The position numbers were made by a program, and so were the translations under genes. The notes beneath the pieces are model-generated. The model was not told the origin of the DNA. It did no database searches and saw only the letters and a program-made list of their open reading frames with translations. This document shows, one piece after another, positions 55,801 through 64,000 of a stretch of DNA of 64,000 nucleotides; the stretch's first letter is position 1; the number at the start of each line of letters is the position of its first letter. The DNA comes from Chelydra serpentina. Taxonomy: Eukaryota; Chordata; Testudines; Chelydridae. The stretch covers positions 3,720,001 through 3,784,000 of the forward strand of contig JBAIAC010000026.1 in assembly GCA_037349315.1 (NCBI GenBank), given 5' to 3'.

Positions 55801-56872
55801 GCCACACCTGCTGACTTTTGCTGGTCAAGTTGTACCTGTTTTTTTAATGTTGGTCACCCAGCTACAGGAGAGCTGACTGCATTGAGAGCTCATTTCCATT
55901 CTGCGCCATACAACAAGAGAACATTAATTACAGAATCTCTCCTAGCCTGGACTAGGCATATGACAGGAAAAACCCAGCTTGACTTTGAGATCCCAGACTT
56001 GATTTAGCAAAGGACTGGGGAGAAGCCACAATTGATTTTCACTTGAGACTGAGCAGACAGGATACCGACGTCACTGAGAGGCACTAGACTCAGGATCTCA
56101 TGACACAGGAACCTGTCAGCGGGTTTTTAGAGCAGTTCAATTCTGGAGAAACTCACTGCAAGTATCCCATGGAAATGCTAGCGCTAGTGCATGCCATCCA
56201 CCATCCGAGAACAGCCAGGGCATATACGATCAGTCAGTTCATGAAGCACTTGGAGACACTTCATGGTGGAAGGCCCTCTAATTTGGCCGCAAGGCCCAGG
56301 CTCTTGCCCTCCACCAGACATCTGGTTGCCATGCCACAATGCACAAAGGCTAGGAGCCACATGGCACTGGGAGGGCAAAAGGAGAGAAAACGCTAGGTTT
56401 GCCAAACAGCTTGGCAAATAATTCCAGAACAAACCAACCCACCCCAGCTTACCTCCGTGATGCCTAGCAACATGCTAGAGACAGTCACAAACCGCACTGG
56501 GTGCCCAGTTACAGTGACGTTGGAGCGTACGACTTTCTCCACTCCACAGAATGGCTACCCTTCATTTCCTCCCCACGCTTGGTAAGGAGCAATTCTCAAT
56601 TCTGCCTGTGTTACCTCCTTACTTTAGACCTTTAGCAGAGAGTCGCTACACATCGACCCCAACAGCTTTCAGGATACCCTAGGCTCATCTCAGGAGCCAC
56701 ACTCGTGACTCAGGAGGAAAGATAGATATGGACGTTACAAAAAAGCCACAAAGCAATTCCAAAGTGCTAATCTCTTGGGCCCAGGACTTGGCTTGGACTC
56801 AAATGCCACAATAAATATGTAAACAAAGACGACAACCCTTTGAAATGTACAATTAGATCAAGCCAGACTTCA
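52830..56872. other. Long stretch without a recognised gene
   Basis: A weak MIR-like trace lies at about 54025-54150 ('gctgtgtgatctcccaggtg', 'cctcagctccccttgctgtg'). Frames of 151 residues (minus, 55350-55805) and 164 residues (plus, 53445-53939) show no domain. No exon can be supported. Confidence 0.4.
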
Positions 56873-56880
56873 CTTATAAC

Positions 56881-57946
56881 CAGGGCCGGTGCAACCACTA
56901 GGCGACCTAGGCGGTTGCCTAGGGCACCAAGATTTGGGAGGCGCCAAAAAGTGGCGTCCTGCCCTGGGGGCTGGTCCCCCTGCCCAGGGCGCCGAGAGCC
57001 AGAGCATCGTGCTTGCAGCAGCGGTGAGCCCCAGCCGTGGAGGAGCTGGAGCAGGGGCAGCAGCCCTGCAAAAGCGGTGGCACCGCTAGTGGGGAGCAGC
57101 CGCGCCCCCCACAGCCCAGATCGCCGGCCGGCTGCTGGCATCCGGGCCTCCGGCAACTCTAGAGCTCCGCCCCTCCCCTCCTCCTCCCCTGCATTCCAGC
57201 ACGGCAGGGGAACCTGGAGCAGGGGGGTTGGATGGGTCGCGGGGGGGCCTGTCAGGGGGTGGGGGTGTAGAGAGGGGTTGGGGCAGTCAGGGGACAGGGA
57301 GCAGAGGGGGTTGGGAGATTCTGGGGGGGGCAGTCAGGGGACAGGCAGCAGTTGGATAGGTGTGGGAGTCATGGGGGTCTGTCAGGGGGCAGGGGTGTGG
57401 AGAGGGGTCAGGGCAGTCAGGGGCAGGGAACAGGGGGGATTAGATGGGTCGGAGGGTTCGGGGGGGCAGTCAGGGGACAGGCAGCAGTTGGATAGGTGTG
57501 GGAGTCATGGGGGTCTGTCAGGGGGCAGGGGTGTGGAGAGAGGTCAGGGCAGTCAGGGGCAGGGAACAGGGGGGGATTAGATGGGTCGGAGGGTTCGGGG
57601 GGGCAGTCAGGGGACAGGCAGCAGTTGGATAGGTGTAGGAGTCCCGGGGGTCTGGCAGGGGGCAGGAGTAAGGAGCAGGTAGGGGGATGGGGTCCTAGGG
57701 GAGCAGTTAGGGTGGAGGGGTCTCCGGGGGGCAGTCGGGGACCCGGAGAAGGGAAGCTTAGATAGGGGGTGTGGTCCCAGGGGGCGGTTAGGGGCAGGGG
57801 TCCCGGGAGGGGGTGATCGGGGACAAGGAGCAGGGGGGGGTAGATGGGTTGGGGTTTTGGGGGGGGCGCAGGAAGTGGATAAGGGGGCAGGGGGGCACAA
57901 AGTGGAAATTTCGCCTGGGGTGCAAAATATCCTTGCACCGTACCTG
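56881..57946. mobile_element. hAT element (GGGCCGG family) with ~136-bp tandem array
   Basis: The left end CAGGGCCGGTGCAACCAC continues 'taggcgacctaggcggttgc'; the right end is 'atccttgcaccgtacctg'. Flanks cttataac (56873-56880) and cttatgac (57947-57954) agree at 7 of 8 bases. At 1066 bp it is the longest family member here. Its size comes from a G-rich tandem array; frames of up to 246 residues over it are by-products. Confidence 0.9.
57342..57660 (+). repeat. 136/137-bp tandem array
   Basis: The word 'caggcagcagttggatagg' recurs at 57342, 57478 and 57615, spaced 136 and 137 bp. The intervening text is nearly identical ('gggtctgtcagggggcaggg', 'gggattagatgggtcggagg'). The third unit is incomplete. 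Confidence 0.95.
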
Positions 57947-58009
57947 CTTATGACAATTCAGAGACTGAGTCCTGACAGCCACCCGGACGGTCTGTAAATC
58001 ACGCTGCTG

Positions 58010-58040
58010 TTAGTCTATAAGGTGCCACGGGACGCTTTGT
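58010..58040 (-). mobile_element. 31-bp turtle SINE fragment
   Basis: 'ttagtctataaggtgccacg' then 'ggacgctttgt' is the middle of the turtle SINE. The word cgctgctg flanks it (58002-58009 and 58041-58048), which may be a target duplication, although part of the right copy could belong to the SINE ('tgtcgct'). Confidence 0.7.
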
Positions 58041-58149
58041 CGCTGCTGCTGTCACAGTGCTGCTTTGCTCGCCCCTACCAGCGACACGAACCCAGCGCCA
58101 GAGACACTGGGGGGAAGGGGAAGGAAGGATCGCAGCAGGGGGAGAACCC

Positions 58150-59000
58150 GGAGTTGGAGACCCCCCCCATCCATTAGCCTGCAGGCCCGGCCCCGTTAAA
58201 CCCCCGCCGCAGTGTAAGAGACAATCCCGTGGCTAACGGGCACGTTTGCACGCCTGTAGCCAGCGGTTGTGTGCGCGAACATCCCGCCCGGCTGGAGCAG
58301 CGCCCGGCAGCGCAAGGGGCAGGCGGGGGGAAATCCCCCCACCCAAGACAAAGCAACTCGCGCCCTGCTGTCGCTCCATGCCCCGGCCGGAGCCCCCGGA
58401 GCCCCGGCCCCCGCCCCGCCGGCGAGCCCGCGCCGCAAACTGGGAAACCCGGGGGACGCGGCTGCTGGCTACCGCCACGGAGAGCGGGCTCGAGAGGCAG
58501 CCCGCCCCCAGCGCCGGTCCGCGGCTGGGCAGCTGCAGGGGCGCGGGGCCAGCAGCCCCCCAGCAGCTCCCGCGAGCCCCCTGCGCCCAGCCCCGCACCC
58601 CCTGCGCGCCGCAGCATCAGCACCTTGCTCTGCTCCGCGCCGCTCGCTGCTGCGGGGACCGCTCCCGGCCGGCGGCTGCTGCCCTTCTACCCGCCCACCC
58701 GCGGCAGCCCCACTTCAATTCACGGGGACACCGCGCCCGCCGCGGACAGAGATTGGGGGGGGGGGGGTGGTCCCACGCGGCGCTGGGAGTTGTAGTCCAC
58801 GCGGGGCCAACAGCCCCCGGCAGACCGCAGCGCTGCTGGGGGAAGGAAACTACAGCTCCCATGATGCGCTGCGCGCGGAGCTGCGGCTCCTGCCGGGGCT
58901 GGTGGGACTTGTAGTCACCTGGCCCTCCTGGGGCTTTCTTCCCGGGAAGAGCCGGGCCAGGGGAAACTATCGTTCCCAGCATGCAGCGCGCCCGCCTAGA
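58150..59000. promoter_or_regulatory. CpG-island-like block, candidate host promoter
   Basis: About 850 bp very rich in CpG, with no repeat signature, unlike the GC-rich hAT interiors. It contains four ZNF143/THAP11-like motifs at its right side. Frames of 121-280 residues exist on both strands but none has a domain I recognise, so I name no gene. The minus-strand frame beginning at 58623 (149 residues, Ala/Gly/Arg-rich) could be a first exon, but nothing proves it. Direction is unknown; a bidirectional promoter is plausible. Confidence 0.6.
58783..58984. promoter_or_regulatory. Four ZNF143/THAP11-like sites, alternating orientation
   Basis: The sites are ctgggagttgtagtcc (58783-58798, minus), aactacagctcccatgatgc (58848-58867, plus), gtgggacttgtagtc (58902-58916, minus) and aactatcgttcccagcatgc (58965-58984, plus). 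The known consensus is ACTACAAYTCCCAGMATGC. Spacing is about 66, 52 and 66 bp centre to centre. Confidence 0.75.
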
Positions 59001-59104
59001 CTAAAAGCCACAGCTGCTGCGGGCTGTGATCAGGAATGGGAAAGGGCTCGTGCAGGGTTGTCCGGGGAAGGTGGAAATCAGGGATGTTGCGAAGGCCAAG
59101 CCAG

Positions 59105-59765
59105 ACTGTAACAAGAGTCAAAAAGGAACTGGATAAATTCATGGAGGACAGGTCCGCCAATGGCTATTAGCCAGGATGGACAGGGATGGTGTCCCTAGCC
59201 TGTTTGCCAGAAACTGGGACTGGGCGACGGGGGGTGGATCACTTGATGGTTATCTGTCCTTTCCATTCCTTCTGGGGCACCTGGCACTGGCCACTGTCGG
59301 GAGACAGGATACTGGGCTGGATGGACCTTTGGTCTTGTCAGGCCCGAAGGGGGGGAGGCTGTGAAAGTCATAAGGTACAATGCCCCCCTTTTTAACCACT
59401 AGCAGCCCTTACGGCAACCAGCGGTCACTAGGGGGAAGTAGATGTCTCACGTACACAGTACCCTGAACTTTTGAACTGTCTTCTCTCCTCTGCCTTGAGG
59501 CAGAGAGACCTGGTCCCAAACTGGTTTTCACTGACCAGATAACAGTTTTCCGGGGTCTGGCAACCACCAATCAAGTGTTAACATGACCAGAGCCTTTGTC
59601 TAAGTGTGTATAAATGACTGTGTGAGTTAGAGTATTTGCATACTGCAAATCTCTCCTTTACTCTGGCAGAATAAAGCAACTTTTTTCTTTCCTTATCCCT
59701 GTCTGGCTGTTATTGGCTCTCAGCTAGGTGGACCCGATATTTCGGTAACAGGTCTGACCCAGTCT
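59105..59765 (+). mobile_element. CR1 3' end, interrupted by a solo LTR
   Basis: 'aaggaactggataaattcat', 'ggctattagccaggatggac' and 'actgggctggatggaccttt' run into ggtct at 59331-59335. The CR1 resumes 'ggtctgacccagtctgg' at 59751 after the LTR. The two ggtct copies are the LTR target duplication. Confidence 0.92.
59336..59750 (+). mobile_element. Solo LTR of an endogenous retroelement
   Basis: The unit starts TGTCAGGCCC and ends TTTCGGTAACA (TG...CA ends, 415 bp), with a perfect 5-bp duplication ggtct (59331-59335 and 59751-59755) inside a CR1 that is continuous across it. It has a TATA box (TATAAA at 59609-59614) and a poly(A) signal (AATAAA at 59670-59675). No coding remnant remains, so the internal part was lost by LTR recombination. 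Confidence 0.92.
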
Positions 59766-60834
59766 GGGACAGCCGATGGGTCTGATACAGCCCCAGCCCC
59801 ATAGAGCGACCAGGGACACGGCTTGTGACAAGCTGTCCCTTCCTCACATGCACAGTGCAGCCTAGACTCACTCCCCACTACAGTTCTGTAGCCCAGACCC
59901 ACACAGGTACATACATGGGTGCCCAGCCCTAGTCTCAGGTTGAAGTGCATAAATTCTGGGTTTGGCTCCATTGCAAATGATCCACCAAACTCCCACTGAA
60001 CCCTGTAGGCACCAAAGTTTCTAGGCATCTGGATACCTATCTCCACCTAAGCCCCAAAACAATTCCGTGGAGTGGGGAGGCAGATGTTCCTCTTCCAAGT
60101 CACAAGCAGTGCTGGGTCTGGGAGGCATGCTCAGAGGCTGCCTACCCGGTCAGATCCCATTCACAATCTGGCAGGCAGACGCCGAGCAGCACCCACCCAC
60201 CTTATAACTCAGGGATGGGGGAGGCCCATGTTCAACTCCCCATCCGCAAGAGGGAGAGAAAGGAATTTAACAGGGCTCTCCTTCCTCTCTGGAGGGTGTT
60301 CTAACCACAGAGCTATGGGGTATTATGAGTTTTTGGGGGAGGAGGGAGGTTATGGTGACCAGACACCCACACTGGTGTGGCCCCGGAGCTTCCCACTTGC
60401 TTCCCACCTAACTAGTCATTAGGTCTATCTCTCTGACCTAATGACTAGTTAATAAGTTAATCCACGGTGGAACAGCTTCAACAGGAGAGAGTGAGGGACC
60501 CTCCTATCAGAATATCCATAGCTGAGATATATGAGATCCTTGTTCTCATCTTTCTTGACTCTTCCCATGGGCTAGCTTAGGCCTAGCGTGCTGGCTTGTT
60601 TGCATTCCATTCAGGCACCCATCTCTCCCTGTTCATTTTATAGGGAGCCTGGGAACCTAACTCACGCTTTGTGCATCACAGTGTTGTTCCTGTGATTCAT
60701 TAGGAACTACGATGATGTTCACGGCAACGCTAAGTCCCTTTGCAGATCCGGGCCCATGTGTTTATCTGTCCTGCCGTACTCTCTCTTCTTGCTTTAAATT
60801 AACTGCTCATTTGAAAGTTAAACTGCTTTGAGCC
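59766..60834. other. No gene recognised; a perfect palindrome inside
   Basis: Old repeat-like text is present ('gtaggcaccaaagtttctag', 'gggagcctgggaacctaact') but too diverged to name. The palindrome at 60409-60451 is listed separately. Confidence 0.4.
60409..60451. repeat. Perfect 17-bp palindrome with 9-base loop
   Basis: taactagtcattaggtc (60409-60425) and gacctaatgactagtta (60435-60451) are exact reverse complements around the loop tatctctct. Confidence 0.95.
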
Positions 60835-61207
60835 TAAGGGTATGGCTACACTTGCAGATGTAGAGCGCTGTGAGTTAAACCATCCCTTGGAGAGAGCATT
60901 AGGGAAAGTGCTGCAGTGTGTTCAGCTGTCAGCTACAAGTACACTGGTGTGGCCACATTTGCGGCACTTGCAGTGGCATTGGGAGCGGTGCATTATGGGC
61001 AGCTATCCCACAGAGCACCTCTTCCCATTCTGGCACTCTGGTTTGTGGGAAGGGGGCAGTGGGGTGTGGAGCATTCTGGGTTCTGTCCCAACGCCCTGTA
61101 ATGCATCGCTTCGCATCCCAGCAGTCCCTGTGCTTCCATCCCCATTTGGCGCCATCTTTCAACGTTTTTTGTACTGCACGCTCTGTCTCCCCTTTCCGTC
61201 TGTGGGA

Positions 61208-62613
61208 ATGGATCCTGAAGTGTTGAGGAATATGCTGATGGGTCTCGCCAGCACATCACGTTTCGCAGTCGAGTTACTCCTTAAGCTACAAACTGACAGT
61301 GAGGAGTACGACGATGATGTTGACTCGCATAATGCATATGACACGAGATTGCTTGTGGCATTCACGGACATGCTTACCACCGTGGAACGCCACTTTTGGG
61401 CTCGGGAAACAAGCACTGAGTGGTGGGATCACAGCGTCATGCAAGTCTGAAATGACGAGCAGTGGCTGTAGAACTTTCGGATGAGAAAAGTCACTTCCAT
61501 GGGACTCTGTGATGAGCTCGCCCCCACCCTGCGGCGCAAGGACACGAGATTGAGAGCTGCCTTCACGGTGGAGAAGCGGGTGGCTATTGCAATCATAGAA
61601 TCTCAGGGTTGGAAGGGACCTTAGGAGGTCATCTAGTCCAACCCGCTGCTCAAAGCAGGACCAATCCCCAATTTTTTGCCCCATATCCCCAAATGGCCCC
61701 CTCAAGGATTGAACTCACAACCCTGGGTTTAGCAGGCCAATGCTCAAACCACTGAGCTACCCCTCCCCGCAATCTGGAAGCTGGCAACTCCAGACAGTTG
61801 CCAATCCGTCGCTAACCAGTTTGGAGTGGGAAAGTCGACCGTTGGAATCGTGTTGATGCAAGTTTGCAGGGCCATTAATTGCATCCTGCTCAGAAGAACC
61901 GTGACTCTGGGTACCATGTATGTCATTGTGGTTGGGGCTTTGCACAAATGGGTTTCCCTAACTGCAGAGGGGCGATAGATGGGTTGCATATTTGAATTCT
62001 GGCACCAGCCCACCTAGGCTCTGAGTACATTAATCAAAAGGGGTATTTCTCTATGGTTTTTCAGGCTCTTGTGGGCGTGGGTGTTTCATTGACATTAACA
62101 CAGGCTTGGCCGGAAAGGTGCATGACACACGTATCTTTCGGAACCCTGGCCTGTTCAGGAAGCTGCAAGCAGGGACTTTCTCCCCAGACCAGAAGATCAC
62201 TGTAGGGGAAGTCGAAATGCCCATTGTGATCCTTGGAGACTCTGCTTACCCTTTAATGCTGTGGCTCATGAAACCCTACACAGGGAGCCTGGACAGCATC
62301 AAGAAGCGGTTCAACAACAGGCTGAGTTGGTGCAGGATGATTGTGGAGTGTGCTTTTGGCCGTTTGAAGGGCCGCTGGCGCTGTCTGTATGGGAAGCTGG
62401 ACCTGGCCGATGACAACATTCCCACTGTTATATCCGCGTGCTGTACCCTCCATAACATTTGTTAAGGGAAGGGTGAAAGATTCACTCAGGCATGGAATGC
62501 GGCATGACTGAAGTTGAACAGCCAGAGAGCAGGACTATTAGAGGGGCCCAGCGCAGGGCTGTAAGGATTAGGGATGCCTTGAGGGAGCAATTTCAGGCTG
62601 AAAGCCACCAGTA
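61208..62613 (+). pseudogene. HARBI1-like Harbinger transposase, disabled
   Basis: The protein would cut and join the transposon ends by DDE chemistry, in the nucleus with its Myb-like partner. The frame opens at 61208 (MDPEV), runs past 'TTVERHFWARETSTEWWDH', and is broken by TGA (61448-61450, in place of Trp) and TAG (61469-61471, in place of Gln). A SINE interrupts it at 61591-61768. Coding resumes 'WKLATPDS' and 'ANQFGVGKSTV' (helix-turn-helix). The first catalytic Asp is in 'AIDGLHI' (codon 61978-61980), in another frame and followed by a stop. After a further frameshift, 'GDSAYPL' holds the second Asp (62238-62240) and 'VECAFGRLKGRW' the Glu (62346-62348), 36 residues later. Stops follow LHNIC, and the usual Arg-rich end can be followed to about 62613. 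All three catalytic residues survive but not in one frame. Confidence 0.93.
61591..61768 (-). mobile_element. tRNA-derived SINE inside the transposase
   Basis: A full-length minus-strand copy, from the box A end ('cactgagctacccctcccc') to the CR1-like tail. The word gcaatc occurs on both sides (61589-61594 and 61769-61774). The insert adds 180 bp, a multiple of three, yet brings a stop codon (TAG in 'ccttaggagg') into the transposase frame. Confidence 0.95.
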
Positions 62614-62738
62614 ATGTTTGGTGCCCTGCACAGGAGTGAAGAGCGGTGGTTCCACTGTTAGTAGGAATCTGTGTTTGCTACACTGACTTGCAGTGCTGGT
62701 TGCTTTCATGGACTAAGGTATCTTTTACTTAATGCAAT

Positions 62739-62776
62739 AATAAAGAATGTTTTCAAAGCCAAGAAATCCATTTATT
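62739..62776. promoter_or_regulatory. Convergent poly(A) signals
   Basis: AATAAA on the plus strand (62739-62744) follows the transposase, and TTTATT (62771-62776), that is AATAAA on the minus strand, follows the partner gene. The two signals lie 26 bp apart. Confidence 0.75.
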
Positions 62777-62839
62777 GAAAAGAAACACAACTGCTTGGGA
62801 AACAGAAAGGGCAAGGGGGTGGGGTGGGGAACGGTACAA

Positions 62840-63390
62840 TCACAGATTTGCGTATATCCTGTTCTCATACTCTGCCCACCTGTCTGGAGTGCTGTGCAAT
62901 GAGTGCTGCACTTCAAGCTGGCCAAAATGCATGGTGATGGGGGTTGAGTGCAGTGAGTAAGGGTTGTAGTTTGCAGGGCTGGGTGGTGAAGCTACAGGTG
63001 TTGGAGGCAGCTGGTGGCGATAAGAACCCAGATGTGGAGGAAAGTGGGTTGGCGGTGACATGGGGGCAAAAGGGAAAGAGTTTTGGGACAAGGGCTGCGG
63101 TGGGGGGGCGGTAGTGCTCCGCCTGCCTTGCTACGAGTGCCTGTATCGAGTCCACTTGGCGCTCCATGATGCTGAGCAGCCGCTCCGTGCTTTGGTGCCG
63201 GCAATTCATATTCTGCTGGTGGAGCCTCCTTTCACTCTCCCGCCACTCCTGCGCTTTTTGATTTTCATGAAGGGACTGCTGCATGACTTCATGCAGCATG
63301 TCCTCTCTGCTTCTACGTGGCTGCTTCCTAATTCTTTGGAGTCTTTCAGACGGTGATAACCAGGACGGCTGGGATCTCAAGGTTGCATCT
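62840..63390 (-). pseudogene. Harbinger Myb/SANT-type partner protein, C-terminal part
   Basis: On the minus strand the coding text runs from about 63390 to 62840. It begins just after 'tttacag', a good splice acceptor, so upstream exons with the Myb/SANT DNA-binding domain should lie further right, probably beyond the window. The first piece has 'SERLQRIRKQPRRSREDML' and a charged helix with 'MERQVDSIQALVARQAEHY', a likely coiled coil. A frameshift near 63090-63110, at a G run, is followed in the next frame by 'SQNSFPFAPMSPP', 'LHSTPITMHF' and 'HSTPDRW', ending YANL at 62840. Partner proteins of this sort carry the Harbinger transposase into the nucleus and to DNA. The family assignment is from memory of such C-terminal tails. 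Confidence 0.75.
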
Positions 63391-63537
63391 GTAAAGCCAA
63401 AATGCAACACTTAAAGGCAGCATTGTTCACACCAGACAGAGCAATGATTTGCCCGTACTTAAGGGCAAGCACAGTCTACACAATAGCAGAATTTGCCCGT
63501 CCCAAAGCGAGCGCACATAATCGACAGGAGCTCCAAA

Positions 63538-63671
63538 ATGGTGAGTAAGCACAGGGTCAAGGGGGACTGATTGCTTCATGGCTGTACTGTCCTCTGGGTT
63601 TCTGTGCCTTGGGGAGAGCCAACAGCTGCAGGGGGCCCCTATACTGAACACTGTCCCCACATTTTCCACAG
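63538..63671 (+). other. Possible intron of the third Harbinger frame
   Basis: ATG at 63538-63540 is followed directly by GTGAGTAAG, and a pyrimidine-containing acceptor 'ttttccacag' ends at 63671. Joining them would place the start codon in frame with the open frame that follows. This is inference only. Confidence 0.3.
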
Positions 63672-63974
63672 GAGTTCGTCCTGGAAGATATCTCGCTGCT
63701 GAGGGTGACCGGGGAAGCAAGGGAGGGTCTTCTACTGCAATGCGGCTTCCGCCCTGGCCCTTATGCCACTTGCCTGTGTGCAGCAATGGTCCCCCCACCC
63801 CTCATGGCAAAGTGGCGCGGACATGTTAGCCTGACTGGGACAAGGACCACGGCGGCTCTCCCAATAAACCTGCGCAAGCGGATTGCACAGCTTCTGTATG
63901 AGACCTTTGAAGAGATCACTGAGGCCGATTGCCGCAATGTAAGAGAGCACGTCAATGCCCTATTCCGCATCTAG
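63648..63974 (+). CDS. Unexplained open frame in the Harbinger element
   Basis: The frame is open from just after a TGA at 63645 to TAG at 63972-63974 (108 codons); its first ATG is at 63705. It reads as an ordinary soluble protein: 'EDISLLRVTGEAREGLLLQC' early on, then 'WRGHVSLTGTRTTAALPIN', and a helical C-terminus 'LLYETFEEITEADCRNVREH'. A consensus acceptor 'ttttccacag' precedes GAG at 63672, and a consensus donor 'atggtgagtaag' lies at 63538-63549, so a spliced gene with its ATG at 63538-63540 is possible. I do not recognise the family. The opposite strand is also open over about 70 codons but looks less protein-like. Confidence 0.4.
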   Translation, partial: TLSPHFPQEFVLEDISLLRVTGEAREGLLLQCGFRPGPYATCLCAAMVPPPLMAKWRGHVSLTGTRTTAALPINLRKRIAQLLYETFEEITEADCRNVREHVNALFRI

Positions 63975-64000
63975 GCATGCATGTGTTACCTGAAATTGGG

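Larger units (their letters stand above)
60838..64000 (+). mobile_element. Harbinger DNA transposon, right end outside the window
   Basis: The element begins GGGTATGGCTACACTTGCAG after a TAA triplet (60835-60837), in line with Harbinger-type 3-bp TAA/TTA duplications. It carries a HARBI1-like transposase on the plus strand (61208-62613), a converging Myb/SANT-type partner gene (62840-63390, minus strand) and convergent poly(A) signals between them. The right terminus is not seen. A tRNA-SINE has inserted in the transposase. The copy is inactive. Confidence 0.88.

Noticed and set aside
56840..57580. 246-residue Gly-rich frame
   Set aside because: It is a translation of the 136/137-bp tandem array in the hAT element at 56881.
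58269..59111. 280-residue plus-strand frame in the CpG-rich block
   Set aside because: At least five frames are open over the same CpG-rich DNA on both strands. None shows a recognisable domain.
60842..61207. N-terminal extension of the transposase frame
   Set aside because: The open frame starts at 60842 inside the transposon end. The family start MDPEV is at 61208, so the upstream part is untranslated leader.

Overview
This is a vertebrate nuclear window, almost certainly from a turtle, most likely a hidden-necked one (Cryptodira). The call rests on the mix of interspersed repeats: many CR1 LINE tails with the 'TTGGAAGGGACCTTAGGAGG' signature, a tRNA-derived SINE that borrows a CR1 tail, the turtle SINE carrying 'GGCACCTTATAGACTAACAG', numerous short hAT elements, and a Harbinger element with a HARBI1-type transposase. 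I found no host protein-coding exon that I can defend. Nearly all longer open frames are chance openings in GC-rich or repeat DNA. The window reads as intergenic or intronic sequence beside one CpG-island promoter.

Layout. 0-8.6 kb: a hAT element holding a TA-flanked element that itself holds a tiny SINE (937-2129), a GC-rich hAT element (4156-4760), a CR1 whose reverse transcriptase is deleted (5590-7095), an inverted CR1 tail, and a 124-bp hAT element. 8.6-14 kb: no recognisable element. 14-18 kb: a degraded minus-strand LINE with endonuclease and reverse transcriptase remnants, then a MITE-like element broken by a SINE and a CR1. 18-31 kb: short SINE, hAT and hairpin elements, a promoter-bearing solo LTR (22582-23393), a minisatellite-filled hAT element (27171-27898) and a minus-strand LTR-like unit (28206-29328). 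31-45 kb: a CR1 inserted head-on into a SINE tail, a 1.8-kb CR1 pseudogene with a visible ADD reverse-transcriptase motif, and three more elements of the GGGCCGG-tipped hAT family, one with perfect 78-bp inverted arms. 45-58 kb: an LTR-like unit inside a MIR, an inverted SINE dimer framed by a single target-site duplication, and a 1.07-kb hAT element with a ~136-bp tandem array.

At 58.15-59.0 kb there is a CpG-rich block with four ZNF143/THAP11-like motifs in alternating orientation. It is the best candidate for a host promoter, perhaps bidirectional. It is followed by a CR1 tail split by a solo LTR (59336-59750) with a perfect 5-bp duplication.

From 60838 to the right edge lies a long Harbinger element: a disabled HARBI1-like transposase (plus strand), a converging Myb/SANT-type partner gene (minus strand, broken), convergent poly(A) signals between them, and an unexplained third open frame (63648-63974). 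A tRNA-SINE interrupts the transposase. The element runs out of the window.
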